Source of the DNA: Berberis thunbergii
Lineage: Eukaryota; Streptophyta; Magnoliopsida; Ranunculales; Berberidaceae
Length of the DNA: 64,000 nucleotides
Assembly: GCA_003290165.1 (NCBI GenBank)
Contig: QNQO01000456.1
Location: forward strand, 310,001-374,000
Reading direction: 5' to 3'
Shown: in pieces, positions 22,600 to 35,000 of the stretch
Numbering within the stretch: position 1 is the stretch's first letter
Layout of the letters: each line of letters starts with the position of its first letter
Program-made: the position numbers and the translations under genes
Notes under the pieces: model-generated
Databases searched by the model: none
Told to the model about the DNA's origin: nothing
Seen by the model: only the letters and a program-made list of their open reading frames with translations

Positions 22600-24575
22600 A
22601 AACCTCCAATCTCCATGTGTTTAGATGCAACAATCATAGGCTCCGCAATTGCTAACAATTTCACATTATTCTCTTGCACGAGCTTCTTTATTTTGCAACA
22701 GGTCGCCCGATTTCCAACTCTCCGTGCATTTCAATACATAATGTTATCTATCATCACTAACTGTTGGGGTAGACATATTCCTCGTCACTCTGCGCTCCCC
22801 TACTGTCGGAACCGTTCTGAAACTTTTCTTTTTCTTCTTTCGCTTGACCCCATCCGATTGGTACCCCACTTCCATAGCAGATTTGGAATTAGTATTGGCA
22901 TCAGATTCATTATCTGATTGCCATTCTGTTTCATCACCTCCAAGCAGCAGCTTCTTATCGCCCTTTTCATCATTACCCTGCTCACTCTCCTTATAAAAAC
23001 TCACCTTCTTGCCTGATCTAACCGCATCCAAAACCTCCTTCGCCACCATGGAATCAGGTCGAACAGGGCTAGCAATTTCCTGATTAACCGTCCTCTCGTT
23101 TCCCTATTCACTGGACTTGCTCGGATCCTTGTTCCTGCCTATGCAAATTGTTTCTTCCTCTTCCCTCCTCAATGCCAAAGATTGATTGACTTCCTCATTT
23201 ATCTCTTTGCCCAACTGCTGCGAACCCAAGCTACTAACGCCAACAAAAGGCACCAACCACTGGCAGCAACACTAGAATTCTCTGATTCAGAAACTGTTTG
23301 CTGATCATGACGAGTCCCTGCCTGATTTTGCTGTTCTGGTTGAGTGGCTTTGTCTGCCTGACTGAGCGTGTAGCCAGCCTCAACCAATCCCTCCTGGGTG
23401 CTTTCAGGCTGAATAATTCCATCGTCTCTGTCGTATCTAACCGACCCAATTGATCAGTGGCTTTCTCATGTTTAGTATCCTGGATCGGCTCTGAAACATG
23501 TATATTATCAGCACTGTCATCCTCCATAGGGGCGTCAAACACGAGCCGCATATCTATTCGCCAAGTTAATAAGATTTGATTCACCTCCAGAAATCTTCTT
23601 CTCTCCTTCTCCTACTTCTACTTGAGTACTTGAAATCTCAATACCTTGGTTATTTTTCATTCCACTTGTGCCAATGTCTTCCTTTTGATTTTTCAGAATT
23701 TTTTGTAATCATAGTTTTGTTTCGAAGGATTCTGAGGCTGTTTCGCCTTCCTTTGATTCTTATCCTCCTTCTTATTTTCCCCCTCTTTGTACTATTATTC
23801 TTTTTTACTCCCAAGACCTTCCCACAATAATCTTTTTCATGGCCAATTAAAGCGCAATGCTCACAATATTTGAATCTTGGATACTCTAATTTTTGCCAAT
23901 AACCACCGTACTTGAGACTTTCAAGCCTAATTCTATTGGGTAAAGGCTTCGATACTTCCATCTCGACACACATAAGTGCAACTTTGGGCGAGCAAAATAC
24001 CGTGTGCCATCATCAACCCTTCAAAATTTCCAGAAGGAGTTTCCAATTGCCTTCATGATTTCCAATAGGAAATAAGCAAGCGGAAGATTTAGGGGTTCCA
24101 CCCACAACGGAGCCAATTCCGGGTCAGCCCTTGGGCTGAACCCTGAATGCCAACGAAACATCTTGTACCAAACTCCTCGAATAGTGTAGGAGTCTTTTGA
24201 GAGAACCTTCTTAACTTCATCCTCAGATTGTAAATAAACCAGAACATGTCTTTGATCCAAACGACCCATGATAAACTCGCCCGAAACCCCCAGGATCAAT
24301 GAATTGAGTCCCTGATCTCTAAAGACGACCAAAAACTAGAAAACTTCATCACCACTATGTGACTGTATACATTGGATTCCCCTCTAACAACATCCGTGTC
24401 TGACAGAGTTAAGGCCGAGATGACTTCCTTTCTAGCTAGTTGAATCTATAGATATATCATCAATGGCAACGGAACTGGCAAGCCCTAGAACTTGCGCAAA
24501 AGAGCGTTTGGATTGTTTCACACCTTCCTAGCCAGCCAAGGGAGGATCTCCCTTGGCCACTGGCGTAGCCGCCAT
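22600..24575 (-). pseudogene. LINE B ORF2 start and ORF1 (DUF4283 and CCHC knuckle), broken
   Basis: 22600-22740 encodes the first part of the endonuclease (NVKLLAIAEPMI), completing the gene cut by the nested SINE. ORF1 follows. The DUF4283-like region (24332-24021) has GRLDQRHVLVYLQSEDE and MFRWHSGFSP. The zinc knuckle (23973-23650) is CEHCALIGHEKDYC, with all four ligands. The distal part (23584-22744) is polar, without a known domain. Several frameshifts separate the pieces. The layout and motifs are those of LINE A ORF1. Confidence 0.82.
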
Positions 24576-24689
24576 GAGAAAAGACCTAGCCTCCTCTATG
24601 AAGGACGGCTGAGATCTAATTCCTAGATGTAGGAGCGGCTAAGATTGAGTCTGTTCCTTAAAAAAACCAATCCTGAAATTGCCCCTCTA

Positions 24690-24750
24690 AATTTTCTAAA
24701 AGATTATATTTTTAAAGGTTCAGGGGTCCAAAACCCGGTTAACATTTCAA
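24690..24750 (+). repeat. Array unit copy I, short middle part between LINE B and LINE C
   Basis: taaattttctaaaag through aacccggttaacatttcaa, continuing the unit broken at 9930. LINE C begins directly after. Confidence 0.8.
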
Positions 24751-25191
24751 TAGATTCTAGGGTTTGGTAGAGAGAGGCGATTCTAGGGTTCATCTACAGT
24801 TCTCTCGATCTACTGTTGCTACAGTAGATTCGAGTTGCTGTTCATGCACTGTTCACCCTCTAATCATCACCACAATGCTTCTGCTGATATTGCTTGATCC
24901 ATGACAATGAACAAGGACCAGGACTATCGGGTCTCCTTCATCCCCCCTTGTGGAGGAACTCAAACTCATGAAAGGGGATCTGCACCGCCTACTGTCGTCG
25001 GACTACATGCAGGACATAGCGCCAAGGCTAGATTACAAAGCTGTCTCAGATCTCTTAGCAATGAACAAGAAGAGACTTTACTGCGGCTATTTCAGGACCC
25101 TAAACTAGGGCTAGTTTAGAGCAGAGAGAACACACAACACAAGCAAAAGGATACGAGCCACAGTGTCGAAACCAATGATAATGGTAAGCTT

Positions 25192-26948
25192 ATGACTATC
25201 AATCCGGGCCGTACTCCAGAAACCAGTCTAGAGAGCAATCCAGGAAACACCCCAGGAATCAATCCAGGCAGCAGTGGAATCAATCCAGGAAACAATGTAG
25301 CAAACTGGGCTTCAAAACTGGGACAAGGTCGATATGCTGGATTGACCAAACTAAGGTTTGAGCCACCTACGATCGTAAATGGCAAGAAGGTTGTCAAGAT
25401 CCAAACCTCTGACTTTGCTCAGCGAATTGTTGCATGGGAGAAACTAGGATACAGTTTTGTGAAAGAAACTCTCATAAAGACTTGGGGAACCAGGAACTTC
25501 GAGATGACCATGAAGACAAAAACTTTGTTTTCAATTTCAAGGATGAAGGAGATAGGTCTAAGGCCTTAGAGATGGGCTCCCTGCATATAGCAAGCAGGCT
25601 GTTCATCATTCAAACTTGGTCTCCTACAATGGATGAGGAAACAAAAGCTCTCACCTCGATTCCTATCTGGGTGACACTTAAGAGAGTCCCATTATTCCTA
25701 TGGCATCCTGAAGGAATTCAACGGATTGTGAGTGTCATAGGGGTACCCATTATGCTTGATAATGGCAACTGAAGAAGGCACCAGGAAGGCTTACGCCAGG
25801 GTCTGTGTTGAAGTTAGTGTCAAAGATCAATTTCCTAAAGAAGTTCCAGTGGTGATCAATGAATTGAATTAGAGGATAGTAGTGGTAGAATATGCATGGG
25901 TTCCAACTAAATGCAGTGTGTGTGCTGTTTTTGGTCATTCCAAACAGCATTGCACAAAAATGTTACAACCGCAAAGCCTGTGCAGAAGATATGGAAGCCA
26001 ACTGGTCGCACAAATCAAGTGGAGCAAGACAAGGATCAAGGATGGACTGTTGTTCAAGGAAAGCACACTATTCGGGCACCTAAACAAACATAGGATGCAC
26101 TGGGTGCAACTTGTCACACTGTGGCAGCGCAGCCTGAGACTAGTCATGCATCAATGTCCAATGATAAACCCAGTGAATATATGCACAATGAAGCATTCAA
26201 TGAACCTCCTTCCAATGCACTCAATGAACCCAATGAGCCTTTCACCAATGAAACTTCCAATTTGCAACTTGCAATAGTGGAGGACCCTCAGATAGTGAGT
26301 ACCTTACCACCTGCTCGTAATCCTCTAGTCACTGCTAATTCGTTTGCATGTCTTGCGCAAGATAATAATAGCAGTTTGATTGAGAATAGAAATCAAATCG
26401 TTGCCAAAGTTGGAATGACTATTTTAGAATTAGATGTTGTTGATACGACCAAGGAACAACAACTCAAAGAGCAACAGAGTTTGGTTGTTGCTGTTAAGGA
26501 GCAACACTTAAAAGAATTAAGGGATGATTGTAGGGATGCAGGTTACTCACCCAATGGGATTGAAACGACGATTTAGGCTGAGATTTCAGACGCTGAAGTA
26601 GCAGCAGAGCCAGGTCTGTCTACCCCCATATCTAACTCAGAGAAAAACCCAATGCAAGTAGTGGAGGTGCTTCACGCAATCATTGGTGTAGGAGGACTGG
26701 GGGACGATCCCACAACGATCATGGATTGCCTAACACCCCAAGACGTTAAGGCTGTGCATTCAGCAATTGCAAAAATAGGCAGGGATGCATTGGTCGCTGA
26801 AATTCAAACTTCACTTGAAGAGGAAGCAGCAAAGGTGGGGAAAACACTAGTGAAGAAGAACGTGAGGTTACCACAATGCAACCTCCCACGACATATGTTC
26901 CTCGAAGGTCCTCTTGAAGTAAGAAGACAAATCCTTAAATTCAGGTAA
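25192..26948 (+). pseudogene. LINE C ORF1: DUF4283 protein with zinc knuckle, frameshifted
   Basis: It opens with a repetitive N/G/P-rich stretch (NPGNTPGINPGSSGINPGNN). The DUF4283-like region follows (TIVNGKKVVKIQTSDFAQRI, TLIKTWGTRNFE, then a shifted frame with FVFNFKDEGDRSKALEMGS and IPIWVTLKRVPLFLW). The knuckle CSVCAVFGHSKQHC has C-x2-C-x4-H-x4-C spacing (from 25912). The distal part has AGYSPNGIETTI, matching a segment of LINE A. There are breaks near 25500 and 25770 and in-frame stops near 25872 and 26574. The last stretch (26652-26948, with DDPTTIMDCLTPQDVKAVHS) has no domain I know. Confidence 0.75.
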
Positions 26949-26951
26949 CTG

Positions 26952-27374
26952 ATGATGATAATACAAGTAGAATGCAAATGCTTATTAGAACCTTGTATGG
27001 ATGCTAGATTAGTGCTAGCATTCAATGGTATTTATATCATGATTCATTGTGGCTCGTATCCTTATGACAATTTCTCATACATCCTGGGGCCCATATTAGG
27101 TATAAATCACGTCATGGGAGTGATTAAAGGATTGATTAGTACTTATGAGGAAGAAAAATTATGGCAGGTCTATCATGCCACTACTTTAGTAGCAGAACAT
27201 TTTGCAGGGTTACTCCCCAACTTGGAGACGATGATTCTAGAACTAATTAGGTTCTTTGTTGAAGATTTGAAGCAAGTTTATTGTCATGTGGATGCTGTAA
27301 CGAGTGAACGTATGAGTGATTGTAAACTTTATCATCCTCTTTTTTCATTTCTAAGGTTCGGGGATCCTAAATAA
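26952..27374 (+). CDS. Unrecognised 140-codon open frame at the end of LINE C
   Basis: An open frame starting MMIIQVECK, with hydrophobic stretches and a LWQVYHATTLVAEHFAGLLP segment. It lies where ORF2 would be expected but shows no endonuclease or polymerase motif. I do not recognise it. It could be captured host sequence or a remnant read in one frame. Its length is not enough to prove coding. Confidence 0.3.
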   Translation: MMIIQVECKCLLEPCMDARLVLAFNGIYIMIHCGSYPYDNFSYILGPILGINHVMGVIKGLISTYEEEKLWQVYHATTLVAEHFAGLLPNLETMILELIRFFVEDLKQVYCHVDAVTSERMSDCKLYHPLFSFLRFGDPK

Positions 27375-27887
27375 CCCTATTCGCTTTCCAAAAAAAAACG
27401 TTTCAACAAAATGAAAAAATAAATATAAATCATTGAATATATTCATATTTATCACTTGCATGGGTAATCACAACATTTTGATCTTATATTGTGTATGTTA
27501 TGAAAGCAATGGCTATTAGAGCACAAACGGGTTGGCAATTGAAGAAAGTGGAGATTGGCGATGATGACAACATGCAATTGATTTTTTTGCATTGGCCAAG
27601 GAAATTGTTTTCGTGAGAGTTCTAACTGATGAAGCTTGCTATATGTTATTAAGTCATTAAGAAAAAAATGCCCCAAGTCTATTTTGTGCCAAATGTTGTG
27701 ACATCATGTTGTGTCAGATTTTCTTGTGATGTCAAAATAAAGTGATTCATAGAGGATTCACAAAAAAAAAAATAATGCTGCAAATGATACTTTTTATGTC
27801 AATTGACGAAACACTCAATCCCAAGAAGATGATCATTCAAAAGAAGCTTGGAATTTATTAGATTAAGTGTAAACCTAACTGCTAGTC

Positions 27888-28910
27888 CATGAATTGTAGC
27901 TCAGTTAGTCGGATCCTTACCCTAGTTGTGAAAGGTTGCGGATTCGAGGCTCATCAGTTAGGATAGTCAAAATCATCCAAAGACACCGCTTAAAGCCAAA
28001 ACCCAAGCCAAGTCATGATATCTCGCTTCGCCTTGGTCAAAGCTAGGCCAATACGCTAAATCACAAAACCCCACCTCTTTTTGCGTTTTTTATTGAAGCG
28101 TGAAGCCACCAAAACCATGGCTTCATTAAACAAAATTTTTTGTTTTTGTTTTTGTGTTTTTTGTTTTTCTTTTCTTTTCTTTTTCTTCTCATACTTTTTT
28201 CTCTTTCTCCTTCTCTATTTAGACCTTCATGGCTGAATCAGAGAACTTTAACAGAGTAGGAGTTGGAAATCTTGCTCGAGGTATGAATCTTCTTACCTTC
28301 AACAGAGCTTCACCCAAAATTTCACCTTCATGACCCCGAAGAAGGAACCCACATCTATACATTGATTATCTATGCATTAATAATCTGTACATTAATAATG
28401 TTTTTATTTTTTGTTTACTTAAGATGATTGATTATGAATTAAAACCGTGGGGCAAAGGAGAGCAGTTCTCATGAAGACATTGGTTGGAAGTATGGTTAGA
28501 GCCGTTTTACTTTCGTAAAGCCATTGCATTGTTGTTCGCTTTTCACTTAAAGCCAAGCCATGGCAAATCGCTTCGCCTTCGCTTCACGCTTTGACTATCT
28601 TGGTTAGGGTTTCCTGAGCTTTTGCCCGATTATTACGAGCACATATTCTCCGCCTTTGATAAGCTTTCAGATATTGATTGTAGTTGCTTAGATAGATTGG
28701 AGTGGAGCGAAAGAAATTCTTTATGCATGGTGGAAGTGATGGGCCGGAGCGAAAGAAGTCTTCATCTAAGATGGAGGCGATGATGATGCCTAATGGCAAC
28801 AATAATGTAGCCTTCAGGCATGGTTAGTTAATTCTATGGGGTCATTGATATAGCCTTCGTGCATGAATTAAAAATAAAAAGGGTCAACGATCCGATTTTA
28901 AAAAGGAAAA
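27888..28910 (+). mobile_element. tRNA-derived SINE of unit copy I, interrupted by an inverted-repeat element
   Basis: The tRNA-like head has tagctcagttag (A box) and a degenerate B box ggattcgaggct. The body runs ...gattggagtggagcgaaag... and the tail is gggtcaacgatcc plus A-rich. An insertion at 27963-28602 splits the head from the body. Equivalent SINEs sit at the same place in units II, III, V and VI, so it predates amplification. Confidence 0.8.
27963..28602. mobile_element. 640-bp inverted-repeat element inside the SINE (MITE-like)
   Basis: The ends atagtcaaa (27963) and tttgactat (28590-28598) are inverted. The subterminal DNA also mirrors in part (cttcgccttgg against gcttcgccttcgc). 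gttagg occurs on both sides (27957-27962 and 28603-28608) as a possible target duplication. The SINE text is continuous without it. Superfamily not certain. Confidence 0.6.
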
Positions 28911-29460
28911 AAATGATTAGGCATTATGATCTTCGACAAAATATTTATTAAAAAAATAAAGAACAGGGAGAGACTGGTTTGGAGGCACATAATAAAGACC
29001 TAGGTTGGATGTTGGTTTGGTGAAAGACCAATAATTAGGTATTTATAGACCTTTTTTTAGGGTTAGGAACAAAAAAGAGCAAACACCTAGAATGTTCTAT
29101 ATACCTACCATGTTCTTCACCACAGTAAATAATAATAATAAAGGCATTTCGATAGTTTTAACTATTTCTCTTTCCCTCTATATTATTTTTCTTCATTTTC
29201 CTATTTTCTAATGAAAAAAGAAAGATAAGTAATGCATAAACCATTTTCATTGTACATTAATATTAAAAAATAATTTTGAAACTGAATTGTTCTTTAGCAA
29301 ACAACCTAGTTGGATTAGACAATTAAATGATGACAAATTAAGAAAATTTGCAGGCAATAATCAAATTCCAAGGACCAATTCTTTGTATTAATCAATACAT
29401 TTATGCAACTCCCTTGTATTTTGTATTATTCAAAACACATTATATCATGCTTTGGCAAAA

Positions 29461-31253
29461 AGAATAAAAAACTACAATCCCAAATGAGGAAGGAAAAGTT
29501 TCCAATAATAGTTTGGCGGTTAGGATTATTTCAAAACCTAATCGGATAGTCTAAAAATGTTCCAAAGTTCTATTAAAGAAGTGTCTGGGTTTAGGGTTTG
29601 CAAAATGTGATCAAGAGAGATGAAGGTGGAAAGGGAGGCAGAGCTTTGGGGAACATTAGGAATTGGTGAATGGGAAAGGGTTTCTCTTGCCATGACGAAT
29701 GGTGAAATCTTTTCTGATTCCACCAAGTCCAAGGGCTTTCCAAGGTTGTTCCCTTTCCCTTTTATCTAAATTCCTCGTAAAGATGCTTGCGTTGGGGTTG
29801 CACACTGTGTTTGGGAAAGATGAAGGTGAAAAGGCACAAAGCTTTATGGAGCATTAGGAATTGGTGAATGGGAAAGGGTTCTTTTGCCATGAAGGATGTT
29901 AAAACTCTTTCCGATTGCACCTATTCCTAAGGCTTCTGAAGGTTGTTTCCTTTCTCGATTCATCTAATTTCTTGGAAGAGCTGCTTGTGTTTGGGGTTAT
30001 AAATGTGTTTGGGAAAGATGATGGTGGAAAGGGAGAAAAGATTTATGGAGCATTAAGAATTGTTGAATGGGAAAGAGTTCAATTGCCACAATGGATGGCA
30101 AAATTTTTAGATTCCACCAATTCCTAGGGCTTTTGATGGTTGTTTCCTTTTCCTATTCATCTAATTCTTGGAAGAGATGCTTGTGTTTGGGGTTATAAAC
30201 ATGTTTGTGAAAGATGATGGTGGAAAAGGGAGAAAAGCTTTCTGGAGCATTTGGAATTTTTTAATGGGAAAGAGTTCTATGGTGGATGGTAAAATCCTTC
30301 CCAATTCCACCAGTTCTTAGAGCTTTTGAAGGTTGTATCCTTTCCCTATTTATCTAAATTCTTTGAAGTGCTGCCTCTCTTTGGGGTTGGAAAATGTGAC
30401 TTGGAAGATGAAAGTGGAAAGGGAGAAAAGTTTCTGGAGCATTAGGAATTGGTGAATGGGAAATGGTTTCTCGGCATGATGTATGGTCAAATCCTTTATG
30501 TTTCCACCAGTTCCCAGGGTTTTCGAAGAATGCTTCATTTCCCAATTCATCTAAAATCTCTGAAGATGTGCTTTTGGTTGGGGTAGCAAAAAATGATTAT
30601 GAAAGATAAAGGTGGAATATGAGCAGTGCTTCAAGGAGCATCAAGAATTTTTTGACTATTATAGTTAATTTTTTTTCGAGTGTGCCACGATGATGATGAG
30701 CATTGCTCCTGTTTTGGATCTCAAATGATTTTATGGATGAGGTTGCTCAAATTTTACAAAGTGCTAATATAATAATTAATACCTTAAATCTTTTTGGTTT
30801 TGTATGTCTTTTTTTCCTTTTTGTTTTTCAAGACATCATTAATAAATAAGACAATTCTTCCACGCATGCCCACCGTGACTGCAACATCCAAAATATTTTA
30901 TAAGGCTCATAAAACCATTTTTTGCAAGCATTGAGTCTGGTTAAATCTGAATTTTAGAGATCATATGCTCTTAAAAAAACCCTCCTTTCAGAGGTATTAC
31001 TTGTGCCATTGTTGCAATAAACATAAAATGCTGCAATAAAATCACATGTCATTAAGGATTACATGACCACCTACTGCTTGATTACATTTGGCAATTTATT
31101 TATTTATTATCATTGGCTGATCCATTGACATTAAAGAAAAAAACAACAAGTTGGAGGCCTGGTCCAATACATGACAACATGATGTTTTAAATTCACATTC
31201 AACACCAGTGTAACATGTTCGACATGGTTTATATTCACTTAGAAACCAATAGC
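29461..31253 (+). repeat. Array unit copy II, first part, with five 199-bp subrepeats
   Basis: Subrepeat cores lie near 29654, 29851, 30052, 30248 and 30440, then gatgatgatgagcattgctc (30690) and the AT-rich middle, to gaaaccaatagctat at the LINE D insertion. Confidence 0.85.
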
Positions 31254-31956
31254 TATTTAAAAAAAAAACTTTTGAGAGGGAGGAGCAACTATGGGATGCC
31301 AGAATTTTATTACCATAGCAAAAACTTTTACACAACGTCGGGGGTACGTTACGACTTTAGCCGAATTAATAACAACGGAAACAATCCTAGAAAAATGCAA
31401 AAACCAAGCAACTAGGCTCCAAAAATTATTCTCATTAAGTCAAGGCTAACTCAAGAGATAAGGCATTTCTCAAAAGATAAGGCCTTACTCAAGATCTCAA
31501 GAGATAAGGCCTCACTCAACAAAAGAAAAGAGCCAAGAACCACAAAAACTAACTAACCAAATAATCAGCATAGCAGCTTACAAGCACAGCAAACCAAACC
31601 ATTAGTTAAATACCTCAGCACTTCAACACCCAGCAGCGTGTGACCACAGTTCCAATGCTGCTCCATGCAAACAGCGAACTAGCCACAGCAACCGGTCCGC
31701 AATCAATTGCTTCCAGCATCTCCGAGCAACCTGCACAGCAACAACACCTAGCAGCAGCACTCTGCATCAGTGCAGCATCACCAGTAGCAACCCATCCAGC
31801 AGCCACATTCCAGTCCGCCGTCCAAGCAGCAGTCCACAGCAGCGCATCCACTTCAGCGACCACCAAGCAGCAATCAACGCAGCCTCGCCAAGCACATCTG
31901 CTCCCTAAAACGTTCAGCCGCCCAAACAGCAGCAAATACTTCTGCGCCCCATAAAA

Positions 31957-31981
31957 AAAACAGAGTGATATCCTCTGTTTT
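31957..31981 (-). other. LINE D 3'-UTR hairpin
   Basis: Perfect 9-bp stem aaaacagag / ctctgtttt with a 7-base loop, placed just beyond the RNase H stop as in the other LINEs. Confidence 0.55.
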
Positions 31982-32023
31982 GGACTCATTTTATATCCTA
32001 TATCCTCCTTATTTGAGTAAGAA

Positions 32024-35000
32024 TTATCCATGTCGAACGTAAGTTGTGTGGTAGCTATCGAGCAACACCAAACCCGCCAATCTCCTAGGTAGCCCATTCG
32101 CGACAAATGAGATTGTCCTATTCTCTTTATGCACCTTATCCGCCACCGCGTTAGCCTCTCTGTAGATATGATTGCAACCCACCACGATTTTCCTCTCCAA
32201 AGACTTTATATCATTAAAAATATTCTCCAATTGCCAAGGAATTTTATAAACCCCTAACCAACCACAAACTAACTCCGAATCCGTTTGGACGATCACTTTC
32301 CTAAGCCCCATTGTGAAGCATAGACGCAAACCTTCCAAGAGTGCCAAAGCCTCTGCTTTATTATTTGAGCCTTCCCCAAAAACCAATTGCTTAGCCGCTA
32401 CACAACAACCCCTTGAATCTCTGATAATCACACCTTCCATCGCCTTGTTTTTGCGGAAGGAGCCATTAACATTAAGAGTAACAAAATCTGCTGGGGGGAT
32501 GTCAGTAAACAATTCTTACCTCCTTCCTTTTAATCGGGACAACGTGAAGCCCCAAAGCCCTTAAAGGCGCCATATTACTATTGATTTGTTTCGGGACGAT
32601 AAAAGAGTTTGCTAATCTCAAACCGCGCCTAATATTTAAAATCACAAATGCAACATTTGGAGAATCATCCTCATAGACACACTTACATCTTTGCTTTCAA
32701 ATTTCCCATAAAATAAACATAGGCGTAAGAAAGTATAACACACCTGTTTGAGAATTCATTTTGCTTTTTTTGAACCATGCCGATAACACTGTAGAAATCT
32801 CTGCTGGTTTCTTGAAAACTCTTTCAAAATGTCTCTACACGTTTACAGCCAGCTTACCATCCAAAAATAGGTGATTCAAGGATTCCGTATTCGGACTAAC
32901 ACAACATCTACACCTCAAGGCTAAACTAAATCCGCATCTGAGCAGCTTCCCATCCACTGGCACATCTCTTCGCAGAATTTTCCACACAAAGACCAAAATT
33001 CTTGAAGGAATAATGTCTTGCCATATCTTTTTACTTAGCTCATTTTTCTCCCCACCATCTCTTAACAATTCGTATAATATTGAAAAGTTCATCCGATTTC
33101 GGTGCACACACAAACATGATCACAGTACTTCCAAACACGACACCTGTCTGCGAAAAGACTACGCGCCAGATCTCTAAGTTCTGGATTAATCACTTCAAAA
33201 TTGTCCAATTTCGCTTCCCTAACCATAGGCCATATTCCTTGACTAACTAAATCCTCTGATCTTCTATATGTAGATACTAACTTCCAAATTTCCTCTGCCA
33301 ATGTGCCGAAATGAATTACTCAGCACCACAGATTTGCACAACAAGACCTCTTTACAAAAATGGAGACGCCCCACTTTTGTCTAGTTGGCCGCTCAATATA
33401 ACTCTAGGTTTCAATACTTATTCCTCATGAAATTAGCCCATAGAGATTCTGAATTAATCAGATTCCAAATAACCTTAACTCGAAAAGCCTTCATCACTAT
33501 TGTCAAGTTTTTAACACCTAGTGGTAAATAAATCTTGTCCCATGACACTCATTTTTTTCTTCAGTCTTCCTTCACAATCTCCCTAGAAGAAGTCCGCTAA
33601 CAAGCCTTTAATTCTAGCAAAAACTTTCTTAGGCACACACATAGCGCTTATGGTATATACTGGGATCAAACTAAGAATATGCTTTATCAAAATCAGTCTA
33701 CCCCCTGGAGATAACAGTATCGCTTTCCATCCTTGAATGCGGCGTTGAATTTTGGCCATCATTTCTTTGAAATATGATATCTTAACCCCGCCTTAAAAAA
33801 TTGGAACTCCTAAGTACGTCAAGGGTGAACCTTTATATTGAAATCCTATAAACATCTTCATAGCCTCAACTCTCTCCGCCATCGCCTTAACCTTTAGCAT
33901 GAAGGAACTTTTCCTTGCATTAATTTTCTGACCTGAAGCATTGCAGTATCTCTCCAAAAGTTTCATGCAGCCTAGTACTGAAGACTTTCTACCATTTAAA
34001 AAAATTAATGTGTCCGTCTGCATAGACAAGGTGTGTAATTGGCCTACAGTCCTTAGGCGTATAGTAAAACCCATATTTCCTCTGTTAAAGGCCGCTTGTA
34101 AACCCATGTTCAGAACTTTAGAGGCAATGATAAATAATAAAGTTGAGAGTGGATCCCCTTGTCTTAATCCTCTAGAAGATTTAGAATAACCTTTATAAGC
34201 TCCCTGCAACAATATTGAGAAACCACAAGTAGCTATACTATTAGATATAATATGAAAAAATCTTCTACTAAAGCCAAATCTTTTGAGCATCGCGAAGAGA
34301 AAATTTCATTCTAATCTATCATAAGTTTTTTCCATATCAATCTTCAGCACCACATTACCTCCAAAGGCCTTTTTGTGGATATCCTTGACCATCTCTTGCG
34401 CCAGTCCTATATTTTCCACTATAGACCTTCCTCTTACAAAGGCCCCCTGCTTCAGAAAAATCATATCTGACAACAAGGCTAATCTATTGCAAAGAATTTT
34501 ATTGACAACTTTAAAAATCATGTTGCAAAGACTAATGCGAAGGAAGTCTGAGAAGGAACCTGGGTCTTCGTTTTTCGGAATCAATGCAATAAAATTTGCT
34601 GAAAAAACATAAGGAAGGGCCTCACCTTCAAAAAACTGCATTGCTGCTTCCCATATATCAGCACTCACCAAATCCCAGCAAGTCTATCCGGGGCAGGTGC
34701 ACTATTTTTTGGAATATAAAAAATGACATATTTAACTTCTTCCATGGTAGGTCTTTTAATTAAACCATCGCATCTAGCTGTGGTTATGATTTTCGGTACG
34801 CAATCTAACAGTTCTAAGTCCTCCACATGTTCCTTGGGAAGACAAAAGGTTATGGAAATAAACATTAGCTTCTTCAAGAATTTCCCCCAGATCCGAAATA
34901 TCCCTTCCACACGACAAAGTGATATGGGAGATGCCCCTTCTTTTTGTTTTGACTTAACTGAAGCAAAAAAATATTTTGTGTAAGCATCTCCCTCCTTGTA

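Larger units (their letters stand above)
9931..24690 (-). mobile_element. LINE B: plant L1-type LINE, interrupted by SINE, CACTA, MITE and filler DNA
   Basis: Its 3' end (about 9931-10070) carries the shared gatgccagac and cctttattac block and a poly-A tract (T-rich on +). ORF2 occupies 11135-15252, then a SINE that holds CACTA element i, then the ORF2 N-terminus (22600-22740), ORF1 (22744-24575) and a short leader. The array resumes at 24690 (taaattttctaaaag) almost exactly where it stopped at 9930 (gagagatt). Only about one base is missing and I see no clear target duplication. This is the outermost of a four-layer nest. Confidence 0.85.
24751..27390 (+). mobile_element. LINE C: ORF1-only LINE-like element of a second family
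   Basis: The array breaks after ggttaacatttcaa and resumes with tttcaacaaaat at about 27390, so tttcaa may be a short target duplication. The element starts with a leader (tagattctagggtttgg), carries a DUF4283/zinc-knuckle ORF1 and ends in an A-run (about 27390). There is no endonuclease or reverse transcriptase, and the shared 3' block of LINEs A, B, D and E is absent. It may be an internally deleted or naturally non-autonomous LINE. Confidence 0.65.
27391..29460 (+). repeat. Array unit copy I, distal part
   Basis: Continues the unit from the atgggtaatcacaacatttt segment through gcaatggctattagagcac, cccaagtctattttgtgcc, the internal SINE, and an AT-rich tail (28910-29460) with tctatatacctaccatg and a caacctagttggattagac variant. 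No gene seen. Confidence 0.83.

Noticed and set aside
26952..27374. ORF2 or envelope-like gene of LINE C
   Set aside because: No endonuclease, polymerase or membrane-fusion motif visible; left as unrecognised.
31640..31954. 104-codon plus-strand frame rich in Ala, Gln and Ser
   Set aside because: It is the antisense of the LINE D 3' UTR, whose cag-rich composition keeps the frame open.
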